9,330 nucleotides of DNA from Thaumasiovibrio sp043421945 (GCA_043421945.1 JBHOGO010000121.1:1-9330), one strand, 5' to 3'; numbered from the stretch's first letter, positions 1 through 7,018 are shown. A program made the numbers and translations. The notes: generated by a model not told the origin, from the letters alone.

Positions 1-289
1 AGCATAAGATCACACTCAGCTTAGTAGATCAAATTTGCGTTCAAATCGTCTGAAAAACGTTCATGATCTTGCCCTGATATGGCTTACCTTTTAGTACGGT
101 TAATATTTCTTTTTCTCATCTTATTATGACCTATTACGTACCAAAACTGATTTCAAACTAGATGAAATCCGGATTAGCACACTCCTAGTATAAACCATTC
201 ATCTCTACAACCATTTGCTCTATCGAAAATTATTCGATAGTCTGAATCACGCGTCAAAACGCGAAGTCATGCGGAAAGATATTTACACC
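1..289. other. Non-coding left flank
   Basis: No convincing coding frame is seen in this AT-rich stretch. It holds the palindrome at 220-240 and a small hairpin at 250-263 (arms CGCGT and ACGCG around a four-base loop). A TATAAA at 189-194 could be a -10 box, but no good -35 lies at the right distance. The stretch is probably the upstream regulatory region of the DUF1415 gene. The neighbouring gene to the left lies outside the window. Confidence 0.5.
220..240. repeat. Perfect palindrome with 8-bp arms
   Basis: CTATCGAA at 220-227 and TTCGATAG at 233-240 are exact inverted copies separated by five bases (AATTA). The symmetric, AT-centred form about 80-100 bases before the DUF1415 start is typical of an operator for a dimeric repressor or activator. 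A hairpin in the leader transcript is the alternative. I cannot name a regulator. The CTAT/ATAG ends recall OxyR sites, but the spacing (13 bases between CTAT and ATAG) does not fit that protein. Confidence 0.45.
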
Positions 290-316
290 ATGACTCAAAC
301 AGAACTTAAACAGTGA
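290..316 (+). CDS. Possible 8-codon leader peptide
   Basis: ATG at 290 opens a frame reading MTQTELKQ that ends with TGA at 314-316. A GGAAAG sequence lies about 11 bases upstream and could serve as a weak ribosome site. The stop overlaps a GTG at 313-315 that is in frame with the DUF1415 gene, and ATGs follow at 322 and 328. Ribosomes finishing the leader could therefore restart on the main gene, which otherwise has a poor ribosome site. A frame this short can arise by chance, so this stays speculative. Confidence 0.15.
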   Translation: MTQTELKQ

Positions 317-321
317 GACAC

Positions 322-873
322 ATGAATATGTCGACATCTAAAGCAAAACAAGAAACAGAGCAGTGGCTTAATGATGTTGTGATTGGTCTTAATCTATGCC
401 CTTTTGCGCATAAACCAAATAAGAACAAACAAATCAAAGTGGCCGTTTCTACGGCGACGACAGAAGAAAAACTGTTAGAGTTCATCTTATTGGAGCTCAG
501 AGAGCTAGATAGCAAAACACCCGAAGAGTTAGAAACGACCTTGGTCGTGGCGCAAGACATGCTGGCTGATTTTATGGATTATAACTTTTTCTTAGATTGG
601 GTTGATGCGCTGTTGAAGCAGGAAGATTACGAAGGCATCTATCAAGTGGCCAGCTTTCATCCTAACTACTGCTTTGGTGGCACAGCTCCAGAGGATGCAG
701 AGAATCTCACCAACCGCTCGCCTTACCCAACCATTCACCTCATCAGAGAAGAGTCAATGGAAAGGGTCTTAAAGCATTATCCCAACCCTGAAGCAATACC
801 AGATAACAACATTGCCAGAGTAGAAGCATTAGGAGACAAAGAAAAAGCCGCTCTATTCCCGTATTTGATTTAA
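322..873 (+). CDS. DUF1415 family protein
   Basis: This is a small soluble protein of about 183 residues with no signal peptide or membrane segment, so it is probably cytoplasmic. I recognise the DUF1415 family by the N-terminal LNLCPFA block (near residue 26 from this start) and the central FHPNYCFGG block (near residue 113). Each block carries a conserved Cys and the second also a His, so metal or redox chemistry is possible. The family's biochemical function is not known to me. The frame extends to a GTG at 313. I chose ATG 322 because GTGA at 313-316 resembles the 3' part of a Shine-Dalgarno site at suitable spacing; ATG 328 is also possible. The gene appears monocistronic: the next same-strand gene starts about 450 bases later and a hairpin follows the stop. 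The family call is firm, the start is uncertain. Confidence 0.85.
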   Translation: MNMSTSKAKQETEQWLNDVVIGLNLCPFAHKPNKNKQIKVAVSTATTEEKLLEFILLELRELDSKTPEELETTLVVAQDMLADFMDYNFFLDWVDALLKQEDYEGIYQVASFHPNYCFGGTAPEDAENLTNRSPYPTIHLIREESMERVLKHYPNPEAIPDNNIARVEALGDKEKAALFPYLI

Positions 874-904
874 TCAGACTTAACGTCATATAACCTTATT
901 TAAC

Positions 905-937
905 TATCGCTCTATTTCTCTAGCTAGAATAGCGATA
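905..937 (+). terminator. Weak hairpin after DUF1415 gene
   Basis: TATCGC (905-910) pairs with GCGATA (932-937). The stem continues as TATT/AATA after a two-base bulge, around an 11-base loop. It begins about 30 bases after the DUF1415 stop, the expected place for transcript termination. The sequence that follows is AT-rich but has no clean run of T, so it may act inefficiently or only stabilise the 3' end. Confidence 0.35.
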
Positions 938-948
938 ATCATATTTCC

Positions 949-1200
949 TCAATACCACACCAGGCCTTGAAGCCCCCCCAAAAAAAACATCTCAAGTCGT
1001 CTCTCGTACTGTTGCCTATCTAAATAGGTAACGGTTATTAAAATATAAAATCCATCACTCACCTTTGACTCATCGACATAAACAGTGACCAAATAGAAAG
1101 CCAGTTTATTAACACAAAGCAAACATAACAAGATCAACAAAGCAAAAACATAAGTAATATAAGCAATAACATAAAGAAACGAGAGCATTTGGTTTCCCAT
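949..1200 (-). CDS. Doubtful small membrane protein
   Basis: An 83-codon frame runs opposite to both neighbours. Its first 40 or so residues are strongly hydrophobic (rich in Leu, Ile, Val, Tyr), enough for one or two membrane segments, followed by a charged stretch (DRQQYERRLE). A TATAAT-like sequence lies a few bases to some 15 bases upstream of the ATG, too close for a normal leader, and there is no Shine-Dalgarno site. AT-rich DNA easily yields hydrophobic frames, so this may be spurious. I know no family that it matches. Confidence 0.2.
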   Translation of the reverse strand: MGNQMLSFLYVIAYITYVFALLILLCLLCVNKLAFYLVTVYVDESKVSDGFYILITVTYLDRQQYERRLEMFFLGGLQGLVWY

Positions 1201-1254
1201 TTTTGATTATTATAAAATATGGCTAGGAGTGGAGAAGATATATCGGCTAGAATA

Positions 1255-1272
1255 CAGCCGCTTTTGCGGTTG
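1255..1272 (+). other. Small GC-rich hairpin upstream of MATE gene
   Basis: CAGCCGC (1255-1261) and GCGGTTG (1266-1272) form a seven-base stem with one G-T wobble around a TTTT loop. It lies just before, and partly overlaps, the proposed -35 of the transporter gene. It might be a terminator remnant or a regulator site. No T-run follows, so termination is unlikely. Confidence 0.3.
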
Positions 1273-1299
1273 ATTTATCTACTGCTCCCACACTATTTT
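1270..1299 (+). promoter_or_regulatory. Possible promoter of MATE gene
   Basis: TTGATT (1270-1275) and TATTTT (1294-1299) are separated by 18 bases, each matching the sigma-70 consensus at four of six positions. The start codon is 26 bases beyond the -10, giving a short leader. This is the best candidate in the short upstream region but is weak by sequence. Confidence 0.3.
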
Positions 1300-1324
1300 T
1301 GTATCAATCCCTTTTGGAACTTCA

Positions 1325-2689
1325 ATGACACAAACCGATCACGACATGACTAAACGCATGGGTATATTTGCACTGACTTGGCCGATTTTTATCGAAACCG
1401 CACTGCGAATGCTACTTGGCGTTAGCGATGTATTTATGCTTAGTGGTTACTCAGATAATGCCGTTGCAGCAGTAGGTCTCACTTCACAGCTCATTTTCTT
1501 TCTTATCATTATTTCTATGATGGCAAGCAGCGGCGCAAGTATTTTGATCAGCCAAGCAAATGGATCGGGTGACAAGGTGCGTTCTAGTCAGGTTGCAGTC
1601 ATTGGTATTGTGCTTGCCGCTGCCATAGGTACGCTGCTGGGGTTAGGTAGCTTTGCTTTGGGGCCGACCATCTTAAGCTTGTATGACCTCGATGCTCAAG
1701 TCTATCAATTCAGTGTTGACTACCTACAAATTGCAGGTAGCGGGATTATAGGTATGAGCGTTGGTATCACCTTCTCGGCGATTTTACGCTGTCACGGTTT
1801 TTCTAAAGCGCCGATGCTGATCAATTTATTCACCGGCCTTGCCAATATTATTGGCAACTACTGTGTACTTTACAGCCCATTTGATATCCCAGTCTATGGC
1901 GTTGCTGGTGTTGCGACGGTCACGGTCTGTTGTCAGCTACTGGCTGCTTTGATCATGTGGATAGTCATTCGCCGCAAGAAGATTGATGTCCCGTTATGTA
2001 CTTACTCTTCTATTCCCAAGTCGCTATATAAACGAGTCGTCAAACTCGGCATCCTCAATGCAGGAGAGATGCTCTCCTATAATATCGCGCAAATGGTAAT
2101 GATGTATATGGTCACTAAAATGGGTACTGCTGCGCTCACTGCCCATACTTACGCACTTAATATTACCCGTTTCTGTTTTACGTTTGCGCTCTCTGTCGGG
2201 CAAGCAACACAAATTCAGACGGGGTACTACGTAGGTAAACAGTGGTTCAACGCAATTGCGAGACATGTCACTCGATACTATTTGGTCAGTTTGCTGGTCT
2301 CTGCCACGATTGCAGCAACTTTTGCCTTCTTTCGTTACGATATTGTTGGGCTCTTCACGCAACAACCAGAAGTCATTGAAATTGCCACCAGCTTGCTGAT
2401 TATCAGCATCATTTTAGAAACCGGCCGTGTCTCAAATTTAGTCTTCATTAGTGCGTTGCGTGGTGCCGGTGATATGGCATTTACCGTTAAGATAGGGATC
2501 TTTAGTATGTGGCTCTTTGGGGTCGGTATTGCCTACTTACTCGGCGTTAACCTAGCATGGGGCGTCATTGGGGTTTGGCTCGGTACCACTTGTGACGAAT
2601 GGGTCAGAGGGGTAATCATGCTGTCGCGTTGGCGCTCTAAACGCTGGCAACCTCAATCATGTTCACCAGAAACGACTAAGTTCGCCTAA
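1325..2689 (+). CDS. MATE family efflux transporter
   Basis: The 454-residue protein is an inner-membrane multidrug and toxin extrusion (MATE) exporter. The family uses a sodium or proton gradient to expel cationic drugs, dyes or metabolites. About 12 hydrophobic segments can be drawn in two similar halves of six. Family marks are the first-helix LTWPIFIETAL...GVSDVFM with Asp near residue 35, ILRCHGFSKAP near 153-163, and the equivalent second-half ALRGAGD near 377-383. The length is normal for the family. GGAA at 1316-1319 lies five bases before the ATG, supporting this start. The last 20 residues (RSKRWQPQSCSPETTKFA) form a polar cytoplasmic tail. The gene stands alone, with no linked regulator, so the substrate cannot be predicted. 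The sequence is not close to classical NorM in its motifs, and I give no gene symbol. Confidence 0.92.
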   Translation: MTQTDHDMTKRMGIFALTWPIFIETALRMLLGVSDVFMLSGYSDNAVAAVGLTSQLIFFLIIISMMASSGASILISQANGSGDKVRSSQVAVIGIVLAAAIGTLLGLGSFALGPTILSLYDLDAQVYQFSVDYLQIAGSGIIGMSVGITFSAILRCHGFSKAPMLINLFTGLANIIGNYCVLYSPFDIPVYGVAGVATVTVCCQLLAALIMWIVIRRKKIDVPLCTYSSIPKSLYKRVVKLGILNAGEMLSYNIAQMVMMYMVTKMGTAALTAHTYALNITRFCFTFALSVGQATQIQTGYYVGKQWFNAIARHVTRYYLVSLLVSATIAATFAFFRYDIVGLFTQQPEVIEIATSLLIISIILETGRVSNLVFISALRGAGDMAFTVKIGIFSMWLFGVGIAYLLGVNLAWGVIGVWLGTTCDEWVRGVIMLSRWRSKRWQPQSCSPETTKFA

Positions 2690-2710
2690 GTAAGCTGACA
2701 TTCCACTCGT

Positions 2711-2746
2711 GAAGCAGTACTCGCTAGCCTTTAGCTGTGCTGCTTC
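2711..2746 (+). terminator. Long hairpin after MATE gene
   Basis: GAAGCAGTAC (2711-2720) pairs with GTGCTGCTTC (2737-2746) over ten bases with one wobble. An inner GCTA/TAGC stem (2723-2726 with 2732-2735) closes the loop further. It starts about 20 bases after the MATE stop. The downstream sequence ATTCAATAA lacks a T-run, so it may be a Rho-aided terminator or a 3'-end-stabilising structure rather than a strong intrinsic terminator. Confidence 0.5.
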
Positions 2747-3165
2747 ATTCAATAAACCAGTGCCGTCATTCATCTCACGTTATATTTACTCATTATTTTA
2801 TCTATTTAATGATGCTTTCTATTTAACGATATGTTCACTTTTGGGACATTCGTAAAACCCACCACTGAACGTGCTAATATTGCTGAAAAGTAAAATCTAA
2901 ACAACCAATTATAAAATATCCATGATGATATATTTACTATTCAATACTAAAAAATATACGCAGCGTAATTCTTTTTATCTTTAAGTTTTTTCACGAGATA
3001 TTTCTCAGTAATATTAATGGCAAGAGAGAATTGTTGTATAGTTTCGCCTGATTTTTAGATTCACTTAAAGAACCATCTTTTATAAACTGCTAACCCTGCT
3101 GTCATTTAAATAATAATTCTTTACCCTGATTGATTTCAAATCTTTCTCATATCTGAATATAGAAC
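2747..3165. other. AT-rich convergent spacer without a gene
   Basis: Roughly 420 very AT-rich bases lie between the converging transporter and DUF1501 genes. I see no frame with a ribosome site and no tRNA-like fold. Two near-identical 14-mers (TCTATTTAATGATG at 2801-2814 and TCTATTTAACGATA at 2818-2831) form an imperfect tandem repeat with a 17-base period. A small RNA gene could hide here, but nothing in the sequence establishes one. Confidence 0.4.
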
Positions 3166-3200
3166 AAAAAAACCAGAATAGTGTCTACACCACTCTGGTT
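3166..3200 (-). terminator. Intrinsic terminator of DUF1800-DUF1501 operon
   Basis: Read on the minus strand, AACCAGA (from 3200) and TCTGGTT (ending at 3171) form the outer stem. GTG/CAC pairs continue after a three-base bulge, and a run of seven T follows (3172-3166). It begins 25 bases after the DUF1501 stop. Stem plus T-run is the standard Rho-independent form, making it the clearest terminator in the window. Confidence 0.8.
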
Positions 3201-3224
3201 GAATCCATACTGTGAATCATTCCG

Positions 3225-4535
3225 CTATTTCAAGAACCCTAGGTCTTTTTCCGCAAAGTTCGCTAAGTTCGGAAAGATATGTGCCATTGCACTATCACTG
3301 CTAACACCCATCCACTTCGCCACTGTGGCACCTATTTGCTCTACCGAAGTTGTTGGAATCATCCGACCTTTATTAAAATCATTTTCCCCATCGAGAATGA
3401 GTGATGGCCACTGTCCATAGAGCTGACCGCTATTTAACGCGCCGCCCATCACAAGGTGATTACTTGCCCAGCCATGATCTGTTCCAGTGCCATTACTTGC
3501 CAAACGTCGCCCAAAGTCAGACATCGTCATTGTTGTGACTTTATCCCCCAGCCCTGATGCTTCCATCGACTGGTTAAACGCTGCCAGTGATTGGCTCAAA
3601 GCACTCATCAACTCTGCATGATCTTCCAGCTGGTTAGCATGTGTATCAAAGCCTCCTAAGCCAACAAAATAGACCTGCCTTTGGTGCTCAAGTTGATCGC
3701 TCGACTTGATCAATCTCGCCACTGTGTGCAACTGATTACTCAATGAAGTATCAGGGAAATGCTCTTCCTCCGGCACGGAATCAATCGCTGCAGCGAGTGT
3801 ATTACGAATCACTACTGCATCACTTTTTACACGGTCAAACTCTCGCCCAAACGCTGTTCGTGGAGATAGACTCATCACTTGGTCAAAGCTCTTAAGACGC
3901 TGGTCGTTATTGATCGCATTCATTTGAGGCAGTGACGATGCATTAATCAGGTTGGCACTGTATTCAGTGCCATTTAATAACTGGGCATATCCATTCAGGC
4001 TAAACGTAGGACTAATTTCATCAGTTCCGCTGCTTAGCACGTCCATTAATCGCCCCGCCCAACCTAGTGTTGTGGTACTGCCAGACCAGCCGCGTTGCCA
4101 TTCAGTTTGTTGTGAATTATGAGAGAATAAAAAGGGCGGCATCGCGTGTGTTCCATCCGCTAATCCCTCTTTCGTTGAAGGCTCAATTAAAACTCCACTG
4201 TTTGCAATAGCAACCATTTTGCCACTATCGAAAAGGCTTTGAACATCAGACATTGAAGGGTGTAAACCCAATGTCAGGTCTGAACCTGTATTTAACGATA
4301 AAGGAAGTAATGATGATTGTGGAATGGCAATATCAGGACGAGCAGCTAGGTACTCATCGTAGTGGGCATTATCGTTAGGCACCAGCATATTGAAACCATC
4401 GTTGCCACCAAACAAGAACACACAAACAAGGGCTTTATAATCATTATTGGGCAGCGCATGTGCAGAGCCGGTACCCATCATCGAAACAAGTGGTGTTGAG
4501 GCCATAGCCGCTAACAGTTGACGACGTGAAATCAT
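3225..4535 (-). CDS. DUF1501 protein with Tat signal
   Basis: The 436-residue protein belongs to the DUF1501 family, to my knowledge part of the alkaline phosphatase/sulfatase-like superfamily. The N-terminus MISRRQLL has the twin-arginine pair, followed by a weakly hydrophobic stretch and an AHA-type cleavage site near residue 27, so it is probably exported folded by Tat to the periplasm. Family marks are FLFGGNDGFN (residues 40-49), GLHPSM (90-95), FSHNSQQTEWQRG (137-149), GGFDTH (294-299), SDFGR (339-343) and GTDHGWASNH (351-360). The last three carry the Asp and His residues expected of a metal site. The length is ordinary. The start overlaps the DUF1800 stop as ATGA, and GAGGAA at 4549-4544 lies eight bases upstream, fixing the start. 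The substrate is unknown. Co-production with the lipoprotein suggests a joint envelope role. Confidence 0.9.
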   Translation of the reverse strand: MISRRQLLAAMASTPLVSMMGTGSAHALPNNDYKALVCVFLFGGNDGFNMLVPNDNAHYDEYLAARPDIAIPQSSLLPLSLNTGSDLTLGLHPSMSDVQSLFDSGKMVAIANSGVLIEPSTKEGLADGTHAMPPFLFSHNSQQTEWQRGWSGSTTTLGWAGRLMDVLSSGTDEISPTFSLNGYAQLLNGTEYSANLINASSLPQMNAINNDQRLKSFDQVMSLSPRTAFGREFDRVKSDAVVIRNTLAAAIDSVPEEEHFPDTSLSNQLHTVARLIKSSDQLEHQRQVYFVGLGGFDTHANQLEDHAELMSALSQSLAAFNQSMEASGLGDKVTTMTMSDFGRRLASNGTGTDHGWASNHLVMGGALNSGQLYGQWPSLILDGENDFNKGRMIPTTSVEQIGATVAKWMGVSSDSAMAHIFPNLANFAEKDLGFLK

Positions 4536-6196
4536 TGGGCTAATTCCTCAATATGAAACTCTTGGCTAGTCACGACAATATAAAGTGCATTGCGGACCTT
4601 TAAACTTTGCTGTGTATCACGAAGGTCTTCTAATCCCTCTAAAACAATGGCTCTGAGCGATTCACTCATTCGCTGGGAGAGTAAACGCCTCTCTATTTCA
4701 TCAATCAAGGCTTTATGATCATTAGCAATATCTTCTAAAGGCGCAGTATTGATTACGATGCGATTAGGGTTATCTTCCCCGTCGTAATCTGTGCGACCAG
4801 TGGCAGCCCAAAGCTGATTATTCGTCAAAATAAAGTTGTTCCAGCTTAGAATTTCAAACTCAGGTGCAACGTCGTTCGCCTCCGAAATCTCACCATTTGG
4901 GGCATAATCTGGTGAGAAGAAATTAAATACGCTTGATGACCCTAACGGAGATTGGCCATATGACCCATACATACCAATAGAGTTATGGAAACGCCCCGAA
5001 GGATCCGCGGATTTAGCTTCTAAAGCACGGAAAAAATTGGTCATTGCTATCAGTGGCTCTTTCAACTTAACCGGTGAGCGATCACCGCCACTAAGTGCTT
5101 CGCTATCAGTGAGAATTCCGCGAATGACCGCTTCAAGATCCCCCCTTACGCCCTCACCATTATTGGCAAATATTGCACTCATTCGCTCAACATAAGCTGG
5201 CGAAGGGTTCGAGGTCACTAATCGTTGGATAAGGTGCTTACTGACCAATGGTCCGGTATTCGGATGGTTAAGCAACATATCCATTGCCTGCGCCATATCT
5301 TGTTCGGGGGTTTGCCCTTGCACAAAGACCTCGCCTAAAACAACTTTTTCGTCGTCATCGTGGTATTCAGGATATGCCACCATCGGTACGAACCAATTGC
5401 CATTTTTAGACGCCCAGCCCGACTGGTTTCTTTCGGCGATATGCCAACCGGTAAATACACGAGCAAGGTTTTCAATATCATCTTGCGTGTAAGTTGGAAT
5501 CAACTGTCCTTGGCTATCGAGCTTCTCTGTGCCATCAGGGTTTAATTCATACAGCCCAATACTAAACAATTGCATCACTTCACGTGCATAATTTTCATCA
5601 GGGTAGCGATTTCTTGCAGGGTCAGCTTTTTGATTGGCCATCATCGACAAGTAATCACCCATCGCAGCATGAAGCGTCACAGATTCGATCAGATCTCGAT
5701 AGTTACTAAACGCGTGCGTAACCAGCATATCGTAGTAGTCCGTCATCTCTAGCGCTCGTCCACCCAAACTTGCGCCATAGCGTGAAATAACAAAAATCTC
5801 ACTCAATGCGAATGCAACGCGCTGTCGTAGCTGATCTGGCGCATTTATGCTGAGATCCCACCAAACTGATGCGCGATCCACTTGGTTGTAGCTATCTGAA
5901 TCACCATCAAGTTCATACTCTTTCAATCGTACTGTATGCAAACTTGGGCTCATAAAAAACTGCTCATCTAACCAATTCACATAGCCTAAGCTTGCTAATT
6001 CTTGATAGGAGTCAGGTTGAGGGCCAAACGTTGACCGATAGAGAAGGTCATAACGCTGATCTTGTGTCAGAGGAGTTGGTTCCGGAGTGATAGGAGGCGG
6101 ATTTGCTGAGCCATCCTCACCTCCTCCGCCACATGCCGAGAGCAGCGAAAGACCAACAAAACATATACTCAATTTGAAGCGACAACGCTTAACCAT
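4532..6196 (-). CDS. DUF1800 family outer-membrane lipoprotein
   Basis: This large DUF1800 protein has about 554 residues from the chosen start. MVKRCRFKLSICFVGLSLLSAC is a lipoprotein signal with Cys22 as lipidation site. The next residues are GGGGEDGS and then a Pro-rich linker (about 30-40), so retention in the outer membrane is likely. The domain begins at LLYRSTFGPQ and contains RVAFALSEIFVIS and the hallmark PDENYAREVMQLFSIGLYELNPDG, later YTQDDIENLARVFTGW, as in other family members. The biochemical function is unknown. The frame extends up to a GTG at 6301, but that would put 35 residues before the signal. A TTG at 6205 with AAGG eight bases upstream is a rival start that keeps the lipobox. 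The stop overlaps the DUF1501 start by four bases. DUF1800 and DUF1501 genes are commonly found side by side, so this is a conserved pair rather than a chance neighbour. Confidence 0.88.
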   Translation of the reverse strand: MVKRCRFKLSICFVGLSLLSACGGGGEDGSANPPPITPEPTPLTQDQRYDLLYRSTFGPQPDSYQELASLGYVNWLDEQFFMSPSLHTVRLKEYELDGDSDSYNQVDRASVWWDLSINAPDQLRQRVAFALSEIFVISRYGASLGGRALEMTDYYDMLVTHAFSNYRDLIESVTLHAAMGDYLSMMANQKADPARNRYPDENYAREVMQLFSIGLYELNPDGTEKLDSQGQLIPTYTQDDIENLARVFTGWHIAERNQSGWASKNGNWFVPMVAYPEYHDDDEKVVLGEVFVQGQTPEQDMAQAMDMLLNHPNTGPLVSKHLIQRLVTSNPSPAYVERMSAIFANNGEGVRGDLEAVIRGILTDSEALSGGDRSPVKLKEPLIAMTNFFRALEAKSADPSGRFHNSIGMYGSYGQSPLGSSSVFNFFSPDYAPNGEISEANDVAPEFEILSWNNFILTNNQLWAATGRTDYDGEDNPNRIVINTAPLEDIANDHKALIDEIERRLLSQRMSESLRAIVLEGLEDLRDTQQSLKVRNALYIVVTSQEFHIEELAQ

Positions 6197-6330
6197 AGAT
6201 AACAATTCAGATACCTTATCCTGCAGAAAATTTTGCCGCACACTAACGAAAATCAAAATTAACAGCAACCTGACTAAGTGTAGGCTGTGCGATGGGTTCA
6301 CATTTGTAAATGCATCATCGAAATGACTTA

Positions 6331-6342
6331 AGCGGCACCGCT
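6331..6342. promoter_or_regulatory. Short palindrome in operon leader
   Basis: AGCGG and CCGCT are exact inverted arms around CA, just at or beyond the start of transcription predicted for the DUF1800 operon. The position would suit a repressor operator or a 5' transcript hairpin. A 12-base palindrome can occur by chance. Confidence 0.25.
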
Positions 6343-6348
6343 AATGAC

Positions 6349-6377
6349 AATATACCTATTTCAATATAACGTCACAA
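6349..6377 (-). promoter_or_regulatory. Sigma-70-type promoter of DUF1800 operon
   Basis: On the minus strand TTGTGA (6377-6372) and TATATT (6354-6349) are exactly 17 bases apart, matching the consensus at four and five of six positions. Transcription would begin near 6342, giving a leader of about 145 bases to the ATG at 6196. That leader is long enough to hold regulatory structure. The -35 overlaps one copy of the 10-base repeat described separately. Confidence 0.5.
6367..6376. repeat. TAACGTCACA repeat, copy 1
   Basis: This ten-base word occurs in identical form and orientation again at 6474-6483, 107 bases away, within the same divergent spacer. This copy covers most of the -35 of the minus-strand promoter. 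It could be one half of a pair of regulator sites, but chance is not excluded. Confidence 0.3.
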
Positions 6378-6473
6378 AACGAAAAGCGTGTGATTCACCT
6401 CCCGTCAATGGTGAAATAGATATCATCGTTAACCTTCAGTCATAGAAACATATCGAAAAGTCCCTTCTTACCT

Positions 6474-6483
6474 TAACGTCACA
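6474..6483. repeat. TAACGTCACA repeat, copy 2
   Basis: Second identical copy, about 74 bases before the PAAR start codon. It also runs into a TCACACA direct repeat (6479-6485 and 6494-6500, 15 bases apart). The arrangement would allow one regulator to act on both divergent genes. Confidence 0.3.
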
Positions 6484-6556
6484 CATACAGCAATCACACA
6501 AGCACAGTATGCTAAGCAGCAATCAATATTAAGAGTAAAACGCTCAGAGGGAAATC

Positions 6557-6844
6557 ATGGGGAATGCTGTAAAGCTTGGAGATATTGGTACGGGTCATGG
6601 TGGCTTTCCGCCAACCCCCGTTTGCAGTGGTTCACCGAACGTTAGCATTGATGGCATGCCTGCTGGGCGCCAAGGCGACCCTCTTGTTCCCCACGCCAAA
6701 CCCAAACATCCTCCTCACGGCCGTTCGATTGCTGCTGGCTCTTCATCGGTCTTTATCAATGGAAAACCTGCCGCAAAATCAGGAAAGAGTGTTAGCTGTG
6801 GCGGTAGTACACAAGGTGGGGGGACAGTAACCATAGGAGGGTAA
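6557..6844 (+). CDS. Stand-alone PAAR-domain protein
   Basis: The 95-residue protein is a bare PAAR-repeat protein. In the type VI secretion system such proteins form the sharp zinc-bound cone at the tip of the VgrG spike, puncturing target membranes and carrying effectors. The sequence runs VKLGDIGTGHGG (5-16), SPNVSIDGMPAGRQGD (26-41), HAKPKHPPHG (46-55) and SSSVFINGKPAAKSGKSVSCGG (62-83). His14, His46, His51 or His54, and Cys81 are candidate zinc ligands; three His and one Cys is the known pattern. The protein ends in a Gly-rich TQGGGTVTIGG with no effector domain fused. AGAGG at 6546-6550, six bases before the ATG, supports the start. No vgrG, hcp, adaptor, effector or immunity gene is next to it, so it would work in trans. 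A phage or extracellular contractile system is a less likely alternative. Confidence 0.85.
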   Translation: MGNAVKLGDIGTGHGGFPPTPVCSGSPNVSIDGMPAGRQGDPLVPHAKPKHPPHGRSIAAGSSSVFINGKPAAKSGKSVSCGGSTQGGGTVTIGG

Positions 6845-7006
6845 TTCTCACCAAACCGCCAGCTATCTTCTTCGCACTGATAATGTGAAACGAAATCCAG
6901 AAACAGTATCTCAGCCACAATAATTCCCTACAGATATATACAATTCTAAACCTTAAGCTCATCGCCTAACGGCATATAACGTCTACAGTTATTGACAGTA
7001 AAGAGG

Positions 7007-7012
7007 GAAGGA
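7007..7012 (+). promoter_or_regulatory. Ribosome site deciding the lactonase start
   Basis: GAAGGA within a purine-rich run lies six bases before ATG 7019. The longer frame would begin at TTG 6992 and would place this site inside the coding region, so ATG 7019 is the better start. Confidence 0.65.
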
Positions 7013-7018
7013 TTAGCA

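Noticed and set aside
220..240. OxyR site near the DUF1415 gene
   Set aside because: CTAT and ATAG are present, but 13 bases separate them instead of seven, and the outer elements are missing.
3181..3420. Plus-strand frame across the operon terminator
   Set aside because: It starts inside the intrinsic terminator and runs antisense to the well-supported DUF1501 gene.
6197..6301. N-terminal extension of the DUF1800 protein from GTG 6301
   Set aside because: It would place 35 residues before a clear lipoprotein signal and has no ribosome site.
6331..6556. Sigma-54 promoter for the PAAR gene, as known for some type VI genes
   Set aside because: GGCAC at 6333-6337 is not followed by TTGC at the right spacing, and no better match is present.
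6715..6918. Minus-strand frame opposite the PAAR gene
   Set aside because: It is a shadow of the PAAR coding sequence, with no ribosome site or recognisable protein.
6992..7018. Nine-codon extension of the lactonase from TTG 6992
   Set aside because: A strong ribosome site lies within it, just before ATG 7019.
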